A stretch of 64,000 bases of DNA from positions 172,852-236,851 of the forward strand of contig JAJZPG010000001.1 in NCBI GenBank assembly GCA_021811235.1. The letters are read 5' to 3'. A program made the position numbers and the translations under genes. How positions within the stretch are numbered: position 1 is the first letter of the stretch; each line of letters starts with the position of its first letter. Below are positions 55,143 to 64,000 of the stretch, piece by piece. The notes beneath the pieces were generated by a model, which saw only the letters and a list, made by a program, of their open reading frames with translations, searched no databases and was not told the origin of the DNA. The DNA is from Pseudomonadota bacterium (GTDB lineage Bacteria > Pseudomonadota > Gammaproteobacteria > Burkholderiales > Thiobacillaceae).

Positions 55143-56437
55143 ACCAGACGGTCGACATCCTTTCCCTCGACCACGAGGGCCACGGCGTCGCGCGCATCGA
55201 CGGCAAAGTCACCTTCGTCGACGGCGCGCTGGCGGGTGAGCGCGCGGAAATCGCCATCTACCGCAAGCACGCCAAATACAACTCGGCCAACGCCGTCGCC
55301 ATCCTGAAATCCAGCGCGCAGCGCGCCGAGCCGCGCTGCCGCTATTTCGGCCGCTGCGGCGGCTGCTCGATGCAGCACCTGGAACCCAGCGCGCAGGTCG
55401 CCGCCAAGCAGCGCGTGCTGGAGGAAAACCTCGCCCGTATCGGCAAGGTCCGCCCCGACGTCGTCCTGCGCGCGCTGCACGGCCCGACCTGGGGCTACCG
55501 CCACCGTTCGCGGCTGTCGGTCCGTCGCGTCGACAAAAAGGGCGGCGTGCTGGTCGGCTTCCACGAGAAGCGCTCCAGCTTCATCGCCGACATGGCGAGC
55601 TGCGAAGTCCTCACCCCGGACGTGTCGGCGCTGATCCAGCCGCTGCGGGAACTGATCACCGAGCTGTCCAACTCCGACCGCATCCCGCAGATCGAGATCG
55701 CCGTCGGCGAGCACATCACCGTACTGGTGTTCCGCCTGCTCGAGCCCTGGACCGACGACGACGCGGCCCGCGTGCGCGCATTTGCCGATACGCACCGCGT
55801 ACAAATCTGGGAGCAGCGCAAGGGCCCGGATACCGCGCGTCCGTTCTGGCCCGACATCGCACCCGAACTCAGCTACAGCCTGCCCGAGTTCGGCCTCGCC
55901 ATGCCGTTCAAGCCGACCGAATTCACCCAGGTCAACACCGCCATCAATCGCGCCCTGGTCAGCCGCGCATTGCGCCTGCTCGATCCGCAACCGGGCGAGC
56001 GCATCGCCGATCTCTTCTGCGGGCTGGGCAATTTCACCCTGCCCATCGCCACACGCGGCGCCGAGGTGCTCGGCATCGAAGGCAGCGCGGAACTGGTCGA
56101 CCGTGCGCGCGCGAATGCCCTGCGCAACCACCTGCCCCATGCCCACTTCGTGGTCGACAACCTGTTCGAGATGACGCCTGAGAAATTCGCCACGCTCGGG
56201 CATTTCGACAAGCTCCTGATCGACCCGCCGCGTTCCGGCGCCATCGAAGTCGTGAAGTCCCTGCCAGACAGCGGCGCGCCGCAGCGCATCGTCTATGTAT
56301 CCTGCGACCCCGCCACGCTGGCGCGCGACGCCGAGGTGCTGGTGCACGTCAAGGGCTACCGGCTCGTGGCGGCCGGCGTCGCCAACATGTTCCCCCACAC
56401 CGCGCACGTCGAGTCGATCGCGCTTTTCGAACGCTAA
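55139..56437 (+). CDS. rlmD: 23S rRNA (uracil(1939)-C(5))-methyltransferase
   Basis: TRAM domain, [15 protein letters not shown] Fe-S cysteines, [19 protein letters not shown]. Confidence 0.96.
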   Translation: MNQTVDILSLDHEGHGVARIDGKVTFVDGALAGERAEIAIYRKHAKYNSANAVAILKSSAQRAEPRCRYFGRCGGCSMQHLEPSAQVAAKQRVLEENLARIGKVRPDVVLRALHGPTWGYRHRSRLSVRRVDKKGGVLVGFHEKRSSFIADMASCEVLTPDVSALIQPLRELITELSNSDRIPQIEIAVGEHITVLVFRLLEPWTDDDAARVRAFADTHRVQIWEQRKGPDTARPFWPDIAPELSYSLPEFGLAMPFKPTEFTQVNTAINRALVSRALRLLDPQPGERIADLFCGLGNFTLPIATRGAEVLGIEGSAELVDRARANALRNHLPHAHFVVDNLFEMTPEKFATLGHFDKLLIDPPRSGAIEVVKSLPDSGAPQRIVYVSCDPATLARDAEVLVHVKGYRLVAAGVANMFPHTAHVESIALFER

Positions 56438-56497
56438 TCCCTTAAAATCCGGTTTTTCGCCCCCTAGCCCCTAACTCCTAGATCCTAGCCCCCAGAA

Positions 56498-57727
56498 ATG
56501 GCACTCATCGTACAAAAATACGGCGGCACCTCGGTCGCCAACGTCGAACGCATCCGTGCAGTGGCGGAACGCGTCGCCAAATTCAAGATGCTCGGACATC
56601 AGGTGGTGGTCGTGCTCTCCGCCATGTCCGGCGAGACCAACCGGCTGATCGCGCTGGCCAAGGATATCCAGGCGCAACCCGACCCACGCGAACTCGACAT
56701 GCTGGTGTCGACCGGCGAGCAGGTCACCATCGCGCTGCTGGCGATGGCGCTGAAGGACCTGGGCCTGAAAGCGAAGAGCTACACCGGCAGCCAGGTGCGC
56801 ATCCTCACCGACAATGCCTATACCAAGGCGCGCATCCTCAGCATCGACGAAGCCAACATGCGGCGCGATCTGGATTCCGGCCACGTGGTCGTGGTCGCCG
56901 GCTTCCAGGGCGTCGACGAGCAAGGCAACATCACCACCCTGGGCCGAGGTGGCTCCGACACCACCGGCGTCGCGCTGGCTGCGGCCCTGAAGGCCGACGA
57001 GTGCCAGATCTACACCGACGTCGACGGTGTCTACACCACCGACCCGCGCATCGTGCCCGATGCACGCCGCCTCAAGACCATCACCTTCGAGGAAATGCTG
57101 GAAATGGCGAGCCTCGGCTCCAAGGTGCTGCAGATCCGCTCGGTCGAGTTCGCCGGCAAGTACAAGGTCAAACTGCGGGTGCTGTCCAGCTTTCAGGACG
57201 AAGGCGACGGCACGCTCATCACTTTCGAGGAAAACGACAGCATGGAACAACCCGTCATCTCCGGCATCGCCTTCAACCGCGACGAAGCGAAAATCACCGT
57301 GGTCGGCGTGCCCGACCACCCCGGCATCGCCTACCAGATCCTCGGGCCGGTCGCCGACGCCAACATCGACGTCGACATGATCGTGCAGAACGTCGGCCAC
57401 GCGAACACCACCGACTTCACCTTCACCGTGCACCGCAACGATTTCGCCCGCGCCATGGACATCGTCAAGGCCAATGCTGCGGCCATCGGCGCACGCGAAG
57501 TCACCGGCGACGACAAGATCGCCAAGGTGTCGATCGTCGGCGTCGGCATGCGCTCGCACGTCGGCGTCGCGCGCAAGATGTTCGAGACCCTGTCGAAGGA
57601 AAACATCAACCTGCAGATGATCTCGACTTCCGAAATCAAGATCTCGGTGGTGGTCGAGGACAAGTACATGGAACTCGCGGTGCGCGCGCTGCACCAGGCC
57701 TTCGAACTCGACAAGGCTTCCGCCTGA
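56498..57727 (+). CDS. lysC: aspartate kinase
   Basis: MALIVQKYGGTSVANVERI, GRGGSDTTGVALAA, tandem ACT domains. Confidence 0.97.
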   Translation: MALIVQKYGGTSVANVERIRAVAERVAKFKMLGHQVVVVLSAMSGETNRLIALAKDIQAQPDPRELDMLVSTGEQVTIALLAMALKDLGLKAKSYTGSQVRILTDNAYTKARILSIDEANMRRDLDSGHVVVVAGFQGVDEQGNITTLGRGGSDTTGVALAAALKADECQIYTDVDGVYTTDPRIVPDARRLKTITFEEMLEMASLGSKVLQIRSVEFAGKYKVKLRVLSSFQDEGDGTLITFEENDSMEQPVISGIAFNRDEAKITVVGVPDHPGIAYQILGPVADANIDVDMIVQNVGHANTTDFTFTVHRNDFARAMDIVKANAAAIGAREVTGDDKIAKVSIVGVGMRSHVGVARKMFETLSKENINLQMISTSEIKISVVVEDKYMELAVRALHQAFELDKASA

Positions 57728-57780
57728 CGCCCTTCGAGGTGGCTTTCCGCCGCGCATTCCGATACAATGCGCGGCGGTTC

Positions 57781-57874
57781 GGAGACGTGGCCGAGAGGTT
57801 GAAGGTACTCCCCTGCTAAGGGAGCATGCGGGCTTAAACCTGCATCGAGGGTTCGAATCCCTCCGTCTCCGCCA
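57781..57874 (+). tRNA. tRNA-Ser(GCT)
   Basis: GGAGACGTGGCCGAGAGGTTGAAGG...CTCCCCTGCTAAGGGAG...GTCTCCGCCA with long variable arm. Confidence 0.94.
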
Positions 57875-57887
57875 AATCAATACAAGT

Positions 57888-57918
57888 TTGTGTCAGAAAC
57901 GCAAAAACTGCGTATAAT
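57888..57918 (+). promoter_or_regulatory. candidate sigma70 promoter for tRNA-Arg
   Basis: Perfect -10 TATAAT at 57913-57918; weak -35 TTGTGT. Confidence 0.5.
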
Positions 57919-57932
57919 GCGCATCCTTCAAA

Positions 57933-58009
57933 GCGCCCGTAGCTCAGCTGGATAGAGTACTTGGCTACGAACCAAGGGGTCAGGAGTTCGAATCTCTTCG
58001 GGCGCACCA
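57933..58009 (+). tRNA. tRNA-Arg(ACG)
   Basis: GCGCCCGTAGCTCAGCTGGATAGAGTACTTGGCTACGAACCAAG...GGGCGCACCA. Confidence 0.94.
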
Positions 58010-58015
58010 CACATC

Positions 58016-58045
58016 AAAAAGCCCGGTCATCCGACCGGGCTTTTT
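58016..58045 (+). terminator. terminator after tRNA-Arg
   Basis: AAAAAGCCCGGTCATCCGACCGGGCTTTTT. Confidence 0.85.
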
Positions 58046-58184
58046 CATGCCCGCATGCCAGCGCATGACGGCAAGGGAAGCACAAGGCATGCCCGGGCAT
58101 TAAAGAAGGCGGGCCGAGCACCGTTAAATTCGCTATCAAATCGATCATTCCGGGGCTGCGAGCCAAGTTTGCCGTAGATTTATC

Positions 58185-60389
58185 TTGAATAAGGACCTAG
58201 CGCTTCAGGACGTTGCGGAGGCCATCGTGCCGGACAGCCCCTCCCGTGATTCCGCGCCTTCCCCTGCCGGATCATCGCCCGACACCCTGCTCGAATGCCT
58301 GCTCGTGGTGGTGCAGGCGCACGGCGGCACGCTGAGCCGGCAAGCCGCGATCGACGGCCTGCCGCTGGTCAACAACCGCCTCACCCCTTCTCTGTTCCGG
58401 CGTGCCGCCAAGCGTGCCGGCTTCGCCAGCAATATCGTGCGCAAGCCGCTGGACCGGCTGAACGCCGCCCTGTTTCCAGCGGTGCTGCTGCTCGACGGCG
58501 AGGAGGCCTGCGTTCTGCTGGGCTGGAAAGACGAAGGCCGTACCGCACGGGTGATCTTTCCCGAACTGGGCCAGGCCGAAGCCGTGCTGCCCCGCGAGGA
58601 ACTGGCCGCCCGCTACGCCGGCCACGCCATTCTGGCGCGCCCCGAATTCCGCTTCGACGCACGCACCCCGGAAGTCGGCCGGGTCAAGCACCGCCACTGG
58701 TTCTGGGGCACGCTCGCCGACAACCGCCCGCTGTATCGCGACGTGCTGCTGGCGGCCTTCCTGATCAACGTGTTCGCATTGGCCCTGCCGCTGTTCAGCA
58801 TGAACGTGTACGACCGCGTGGTGCCGAACCGGGCGATCGAAACATTGTGGATGCTGTCCCTCGGCGTGGTCCTGGTGCTGGTAGCGGACGTGGTGTTGCG
58901 CACCATGCGCGGCTATTTCATCGATCTCGCCAGCAGCCGGGTCGACGTGCGCCTGTCCGCCTACATCATGGAGCGCGTGCTTGGGCTGCGCCTGGAGAAC
59001 CGGCCGCTGTCAGCCGGCTCGTTTGCCGCCAACCTGCGCTCGTTCGAGACGATCCGCGACTTCATCACCTCGGCCACGGTGACCGCCTTCATCGACCTGC
59101 CCTTCGCGCTGATCTTCCTGGTGGTCGTCGGCTGGATTTCCTGGCCCGTCATTCTGCCCATCCTGTTCGGCATGCTGCTGCTGGTGGCCTACGCGCTGAC
59201 CGTGCACAGCAAGATGCACGAACTGTCGGAGACGACCTACCGCGCCGGCGCGATGCGCAACGCGACGCTCGTCGAATCGCTGGTCGGCCTGGAGGCGATC
59301 AAGGCGCTGGGCGCCGAAAGCGTGATGCAGCGCAAGTGGGAATCCAGCGCGGCGTACCTGTCGCGCGTGGGTGCGCAGTTGCGCCTGCTGTCGTCGTCGA
59401 CCATCAACGGCGCGATGTGGGCCCAGCAATTCGTGAATGTCGCGGTGGTAGTGGTCGGCGTCTATCTGATTGCCAACAACCAGCTGACACTGGGCGGGCT
59501 GATCGCCTGCACCATGCTGGCGTCGCGCGCGATGGCGCCGATCGGCCAGGTGGCGGGCCTGCTGACCCAGTATCACAACGCTGCGACCGCACTGAAGTCG
59601 CTCGACGACATCCTGCAGCAGCCGGTCGAGCGGCCGGCGGATTCCAACTTCGTGACGCGCCAGCATTTCAGCGGCGACATCGAGTTCAAGGACGTCGATT
59701 TCAGCTATCCCGGACAGGACGTCTCCGCCCTTCGCGGCGTTTCACTGAAAATCCGCGCCGGCGAGCACGTGGCGATCCTCGGCCGCGTCGGCTCCGGCAA
59801 GACCACGCTGGAAAAGCTCATCCTCGGCCTCTACCGCCCCACCTCGGGCGCGGTGCTGGTGGACGGTGTCGACCTGCGCCAGCTGGACCCGGCCGAATTG
59901 CGCCGCAACATCGGCTACGTGCCGCAGGATGTCATGCTGTTTTACGGCAGCCTGCGCGACAATCTGACCATCTCCGCCCCCACGGCCGACGACGCTGCGG
60001 TGCTGCGCGCCGCCGAGGTGGGCGGCATCCTCGAATTCGTCAACAACCATCCGCGCGGCTTCGACATGGCCGTGGGCGAGCGCGGCGAATCGCTCTCCGG
60101 CGGCCAGCGCCAGGCGGTCGCCATCGCGCGCGCCGCCATCAATGACCCGCCGATCCTGATGATGGACGAGCCGACCGGCTCGATGGACCATTCCAGCGAA
60201 GAAGAGATCAAGCAGCGGCTGCGCGGCTTTGCCGCCGGCAAGACGCTGATCGTGGTGACCCACCGCACCTCGCTGCTCGATCTGGTCGAGCGCATCATCG
60301 TGATCGATGCCGGCAAGATCGTGGCCGATGGGCCCAAGGCTCAGGTCGTCGAAGCCTTGCGCCAGGGCCGCATCGGGAAGGCCGCATGA
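58185..60389 (+). CDS. type I secretion ABC transporter (LapB-like)
   Basis: N-terminal C39-like domain, ABC TM domain, Walker A GRVGSGKTT, LSGGQRQAVAIARA. Confidence 0.93.
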   Translation: MNKDLALQDVAEAIVPDSPSRDSAPSPAGSSPDTLLECLLVVVQAHGGTLSRQAAIDGLPLVNNRLTPSLFRRAAKRAGFASNIVRKPLDRLNAALFPAVLLLDGEEACVLLGWKDEGRTARVIFPELGQAEAVLPREELAARYAGHAILARPEFRFDARTPEVGRVKHRHWFWGTLADNRPLYRDVLLAAFLINVFALALPLFSMNVYDRVVPNRAIETLWMLSLGVVLVLVADVVLRTMRGYFIDLASSRVDVRLSAYIMERVLGLRLENRPLSAGSFAANLRSFETIRDFITSATVTAFIDLPFALIFLVVVGWISWPVILPILFGMLLLVAYALTVHSKMHELSETTYRAGAMRNATLVESLVGLEAIKALGAESVMQRKWESSAAYLSRVGAQLRLLSSSTINGAMWAQQFVNVAVVVVGVYLIANNQLTLGGLIACTMLASRAMAPIGQVAGLLTQYHNAATALKSLDDILQQPVERPADSNFVTRQHFSGDIEFKDVDFSYPGQDVSALRGVSLKIRAGEHVAILGRVGSGKTTLEKLILGLYRPTSGAVLVDGVDLRQLDPAELRRNIGYVPQDVMLFYGSLRDNLTISAPTADDAAVLRAAEVGGILEFVNNHPRGFDMAVGERGESLSGGQRQAVAIARAAINDPPILMMDEPTGSMDHSSEEEIKQRLRGFAAGKTLIVVTHRTSLLDLVERIIVIDAGKIVADGPKAQVVEALRQGRIGKAA

Positions 60390-61801
60390 AAGCCGGCCTC
60401 TTCGCCTTCATTTCCCGCGTCGCCGACGGTTCGGCCGGCTGGTCGCGCCATGCGCGTCCGCTGCTCGACCGCGCCTTCGCGCGCTGGATCCCGCCGCGTC
60501 CCGAGGAAACGCAGGGCTGGGCCGCCGACGCCGACTGGGCCCGCCTCGATCAGGAGCCCCTGCGCGCGCGCTACCTGCTGCGGGTGATCGGGGTCATCCT
60601 GGCCGTTTTCCTGCTGTGGGCCGCGCTCGCCAGCGTCGACGAGGTCGCACGCGGCAACGGCAAGGTGATTCCCTCGCGGCAGGTACAGGTGGTGCAGGCG
60701 GTCGACGGCGGGATCATCGCGGAAATCCTGGTGCGTGAAGGCCAGCCGGTCGAGGCGGGACAGTTGCTGTTCCGCATCGACAAGACGCGGTTTGTCTCCT
60801 CGCTGCGCGAAAACCGCGTGCAATACCTGGCGCTGCTGGCCAAGGCCTCCCGTCTGCGCGCGCTGGCCGAGAACACCCCGTTCGCGCTGCCGCCCGAAGT
60901 CCTGCAGGAGAATCCCGGCCTGGCCGACGAAGAGCGCAGCATGTACGACGCGCGACGCCGTGAACTGGAGGCCCAGATCGGCATTGCGCGCCAGCAATTG
61001 GCCCAGCGCCAGCAGGAACTGGTCGAGGTGCGCTCGCGCCGCGAGCAGGCCGCACAGAGCTACGACCTCACGCTCAGGGAATTGACGATGACCAAGCCGC
61101 TCGCCGCATCGGGCGCGGTATCCGACGTCGAACTGCTCCGGCTAGAGCGCGACGTCAGCCGGTATCGCGGCGAACGCGATCAGGCTTCTGCCCAGACCGT
61201 GCGCCTGCAATCCGCCATTGCGGAAGCCTCGCGCAAGGTACAGGAGCAGGAAATCACCTTCCGCAACGAGATGCGCAACGAGCTGGCCGAGACCATGGCC
61301 AAACTCAATAGCCTGTCCGAAGGCAGCACCGCACTGAGCGATCGCGTCGAGCACGCCAGCGTGAAGTCGCCGGTGAAAGGCACCGTCAAGCGGCTGCTGG
61401 TGACGACCGTTGGCGGCGTGCTGCAACCGGGCAAGGAAATCGTGGAAATCGTGCCGACCGACGACGCCCTGCTGCTGGAAGCGCAAATCTCGCCCAAGGA
61501 CATCGCCTTCCTGCATCCCGGGCAAAAGGCGACCGTGCGTTTCACCGCATACGATTACGCGATCTACGGCGGGCTCGAAGCCGTGGTCGACCACATCGGC
61601 GCCGACACCGTCACCGATGAGGACGGCAATGCCTTCTATGTGGTGCGCGTGCGCACCTTGAAGTCGTCACTCGGTGAGGCCTTGCCGATCATCCCGGGCA
61701 TGGTGGCGGACGTGGACATCATGACCGGCCGCAAGAGCGTGCTCGCCTACCTGCTGAAGCCGGTGATCCGCGCCAAGTCCCTCGCCTTCACCGAGCGCTG
61801 A
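60386..61801 (+). CDS. HlyD-family type I secretion adaptor (LapC-like)
   Basis: Single TM, RGNGKVIPSRQVQVVQAVDGGIIAEILVREGQPVEAGQLL, long coiled coil; ATGA overlap. Confidence 0.93.
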   Translation: MKAGLFAFISRVADGSAGWSRHARPLLDRAFARWIPPRPEETQGWAADADWARLDQEPLRARYLLRVIGVILAVFLLWAALASVDEVARGNGKVIPSRQVQVVQAVDGGIIAEILVREGQPVEAGQLLFRIDKTRFVSSLRENRVQYLALLAKASRLRALAENTPFALPPEVLQENPGLADEERSMYDARRRELEAQIGIARQQLAQRQQELVEVRSRREQAAQSYDLTLRELTMTKPLAASGAVSDVELLRLERDVSRYRGERDQASAQTVRLQSAIAEASRKVQEQEITFRNEMRNELAETMAKLNSLSEGSTALSDRVEHASVKSPVKGTVKRLLVTTVGGVLQPGKEIVEIVPTDDALLLEAQISPKDIAFLHPGQKATVRFTAYDYAIYGGLEAVVDHIGADTVTDEDGNAFYVVRVRTLKSSLGEALPIIPGMVADVDIMTGRKSVLAYLLKPVIRAKSLAFTER

Positions 61802-61805
61802 CCGA

Positions 61806-62453
61806 ATGAAGCGCCCCGTTTTCGTCACCACGCGTCCGGAGCCCATCCCCCGCTGGCTGGAAGCGTTTCCCGATGCACGGGTGGTGCGCAACCAAGGAGA
61901 GAACACCGGTCTCGCCTTGCTGGCCGACGCCTCGGTGATCTGGTTGCATGTGACGGGCGAACAGCCAGCAGTAGCGGCGCTGGTCTCCGAACTGCGGCGC
62001 GCGGCGGGCAGCGTGCCGATCGTGGTGCTCTCCAACGTGCCCGAGGACGACCAGGGCCTCGCGGCGCTGGCCGCCGGCGCATCCGGCTATTGCAGTGCGC
62101 TGACCCTGCCCGCGGTGCTGCGCCAGGTCGCCGGCGTCGTCGAGCATGGCGGCGTGTGGGTCGGCCCGCAGTTGATGCAGCGCCTGATGCAGGGTCTGGC
62201 TGCGCGCAGCAGCAATGCGGCGGAATCGGCACTCGACAGCCTGAGCCAGCGCGAACGCCAGGTTGCAGTGGCCGTGGCGCGCGGCGCCACCAACAAGGAA
62301 ATCGCCCGCGTGATGCACATCACCGAGCGCACCGTGAAAGCGCACCTGAGCGCCGCCTACGAAAAACTCGGCGTGCGCGACCGCATGCAGCTCTCCCTGA
62401 TTGTCAATGGTGTCGAGAATCCGACGCACCTGGCCCAGAAAATCCCCGCCTGA
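61806..62453 (+). CDS. LuxR-family regulator with receiver-like N-terminus
   Basis: LSQRERQVAVAVARGATNKEIARVMHITERTVKAHLSAAYEKLGVRDR. Confidence 0.9.
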   Translation: MKRPVFVTTRPEPIPRWLEAFPDARVVRNQGENTGLALLADASVIWLHVTGEQPAVAALVSELRRAAGSVPIVVLSNVPEDDQGLAALAAGASGYCSALTLPAVLRQVAGVVEHGGVWVGPQLMQRLMQGLAARSSNAAESALDSLSQRERQVAVAVARGATNKEIARVMHITERTVKAHLSAAYEKLGVRDRMQLSLIVNGVENPTHLAQKIPA

Positions 62454-62553
62454 CTGTACTTCGGTCCAATACGGAAACCGGATGGCACGCCGTTAAGTCT
62501 TGCAGATAGCCCCGGATGGGGCAGCCGAACCCTTTTCGAAAAAGAACCGCACC

Positions 62554-64000
62554 ATGGACACCACCGTCACCACGCCCCAGGCAGTCGCCACCGTCATTGC
62601 AGTTGAAGGTCAGGCATTCGCCCGCGATCCCGCCGGCCAGATGCGCCCGCTCAAGGCCGGCGACGTCCTGCTCGAAGGCGACACCGTCGTCACCGAGGCG
62701 GGCGGACAAGTCCAGCTGGCTTTCCTCGACGGCCACATGCTGACGCTGCTGCCAAACGAGCGCTTCAAGTTCACCGCCGAAACCACGTCCACGTCCCGCC
62801 CCGACGTCGCCGAAGCCAGCCTGCCGGCCGGCGAAGCCGAGCGCATCATCCAGGCACTGGAACGCGGCGAAGACATCGATGCCCAGCTCGAAGACACTGC
62901 GGCAGGTCTCGAAGGCGGCGGCAGCAACGCGGGCAATGGCTTTGTACGGCTGCTGCGGATTGTCGAAGGCACCGACTCAGCCAACATTGAACTCGAGCCT
63001 GGCGAGCCGGCGGCTGCGGCGGTTGTCGATGAACCCGAAGGCAGGACGACAGGAACTGCCAATGCAGCCGCTCCGGCTACCGGCGTGAGCAATACGTCGC
63101 CGGCAGCGAACCCTGACACGGTTGCGGGGAACGAGGACTCGCCCATAACGATCAATGTGCTGGCCAACGACATCGATGCTGACGGCAATGCGCTGAGCGT
63201 TGTCTCCGCATCGGCAACCAACGGAGTCGTCTCGGTCAATTCCGATGGGACGATGACCTATACGCCGAATCCGGACTACAACGGCACGGACAGCATCACC
63301 TACACGATAAGCGATGGCCAGGGAGGAACCGCCACATCCACGGTGGGCGTGACAGTTGCCCCCGTCAATGACCAAGCCGTCATCGACGGACAAAGTGCCG
63401 GTGCGGTGACCGAGGATTCCTCACTGACGACCGGCGGCACCCTGACCATCAGCGATACGGATGCTGGCCAGGCCAGCTTCATTGCCCAGCCTGCGACCGC
63501 CGGTGCCTACGGCATCTTCTCGATCGATGCATCCGGCAATTGGAACTATGCCCTGGACAACGCCACAGTCCAGTCCCTCGGCTCCGGGCAGACCCTGACC
63601 GAGACCTTCACTGTTGCCAGTGCAGACGGCACGACTTCGTCCGTCACGGTCACCATCAACGGCACCAACGATGCAGCTGTGATCAGTTCGGCCACCGGCA
63701 GTGTCACTGAAGACACCATCCTGACGACCGGCGGTACGCTGACGGTGACCGATGCGGATGCTGGCCAGGCCACGTTCATTGCCCAGCCTGCGACGGCTGG
63801 CGCCTACGGCACCTTCTCGATCGATGCCTCCGGAAACTGGAACTATGCACTGGACAACGCCACCGTTCAGTCCCTCGGCTCCGGGCAGACCCTGGCCGAG
63901 ACCTTCACAGTCGCTTCGGTCGATAGCACCACATCATCCGTCACGATCACCATCATCGGCACCAACGATGCAGCCGTGATCTCCAGCGGAACTGGGGCAG
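62554..64000 (+). CDS. LapA-like retention-module adhesin with VCBS-type repeats, 3' end beyond window
   Basis: ATG 62554 open to window end (absent from ORF track): MDTTVTTPQAVATVIAVEGQAFARDPAGQMRPLKAGDVLLEGDTVVTEAGGQVQLAFLDGHMLTLLPNERF..., then ~99-aa repeats. Confidence 0.92.
   Translation, partial: MDTTVTTPQAVATVIAVEGQAFARDPAGQMRPLKAGDVLLEGDTVVTEAGGQVQLAFLDGHMLTLLPNERFKFTAETTSTSRPDVAEASLPAGEAERIIQALERGEDIDAQLEDTAAGLEGGGSNAGNGFVRLLRIVEGTDSANIELEPGEPAAAAVVDEPEGRTTGTANAAAPATGVSNTSPAANPDTVAGNEDSPITINVLANDIDADGNALSVVSASATNGVVSVNSDGTMTYTPNPDYNGTDSITYTISDGQGGTATSTVGVTVAPVNDQAVIDGQSAGAVTEDSSLTTGGTLTISDTDAGQASFIAQPATAGAYGIFSIDASGNWNYALDNATVQSLGSGQTLTETFTVASADGTTSSVTVTINGTNDAAVISSATGSVTEDTILTTGGTLTVTDADAGQATFIAQPATAGAYGTFSIDASGNWNYALDNATVQSLGSGQTLAETFTVASVDSTTSSVTITIIGTNDAAVISSGTGA
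63367..64000 (+). repeat. ~297-300 bp coding repeats (VCBS-like)
   Basis: AA(C/T)GA(C/T)CAAGCCGTC / AACGATGCAGC(T/C)GTGATC at 63367, 63667 and 63964; spacing 300 and 297 bp; near-identical protein units. Confidence 0.9.

Noticed and set aside
57781-58045. tRNA-Ser/tRNA-Arg pair as attachment site of an integrative element
   Set aside because: No integrase and no visible repeat of the tRNA 3' end within the window; the adjacent T1SS operon looks like ordinary accessory content.

Overview
This is a GC-rich bacterial chromosome segment. Gene content suggests a betaproteobacterium, possibly Thiobacillus-like, but that is inference. Most of it is ordinary backbone: a tRNA-Val / thrS-infC-rpmI-rplT-pheST-ihfA-merR / tRNA-Pro translation cluster, ispDF, ftsK, trxB, bcp, a DinG-like helicase, an fbpABC iron uptake operon, a CHASE2 cyclase next to an MBL phosphodiesterase, an MCE/Mla-type operon, YeeE/YedE halves, pgi, rlmD, lysC, tRNA-Ser and tRNA-Arg. 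The window ends in a type I secretion operon with a LapA-like VCBS-repeat adhesin that runs off the edge and is missing from the supplied ORF track. No CRISPR, rRNA, prophage or classical IS element was recognised. The most unusual signals are small. (1) A palindromic insertion inside fbpC is flanked by an 8-bp direct repeat and adds exactly 18 in-frame codons. (2) An MCE operon encodes a truncated ABC-ATPase-like protein that lacks Walker A and appears to start with CTG in a CTGA overlap. (3) A 270-bp MITE-like element has 33-bp terminal inverted repeats and supplies the stop codon of a merR-type gene. (4) A small island carries a REP-associated transposase (RAYT), a tandemly duplicated 5' end and a low-GC cargo gene between inverted GTGTCTGACCCCATT repeats. 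(5) infC appears to start with ATC. Family names come from reading translated sequence only; no database search was run.
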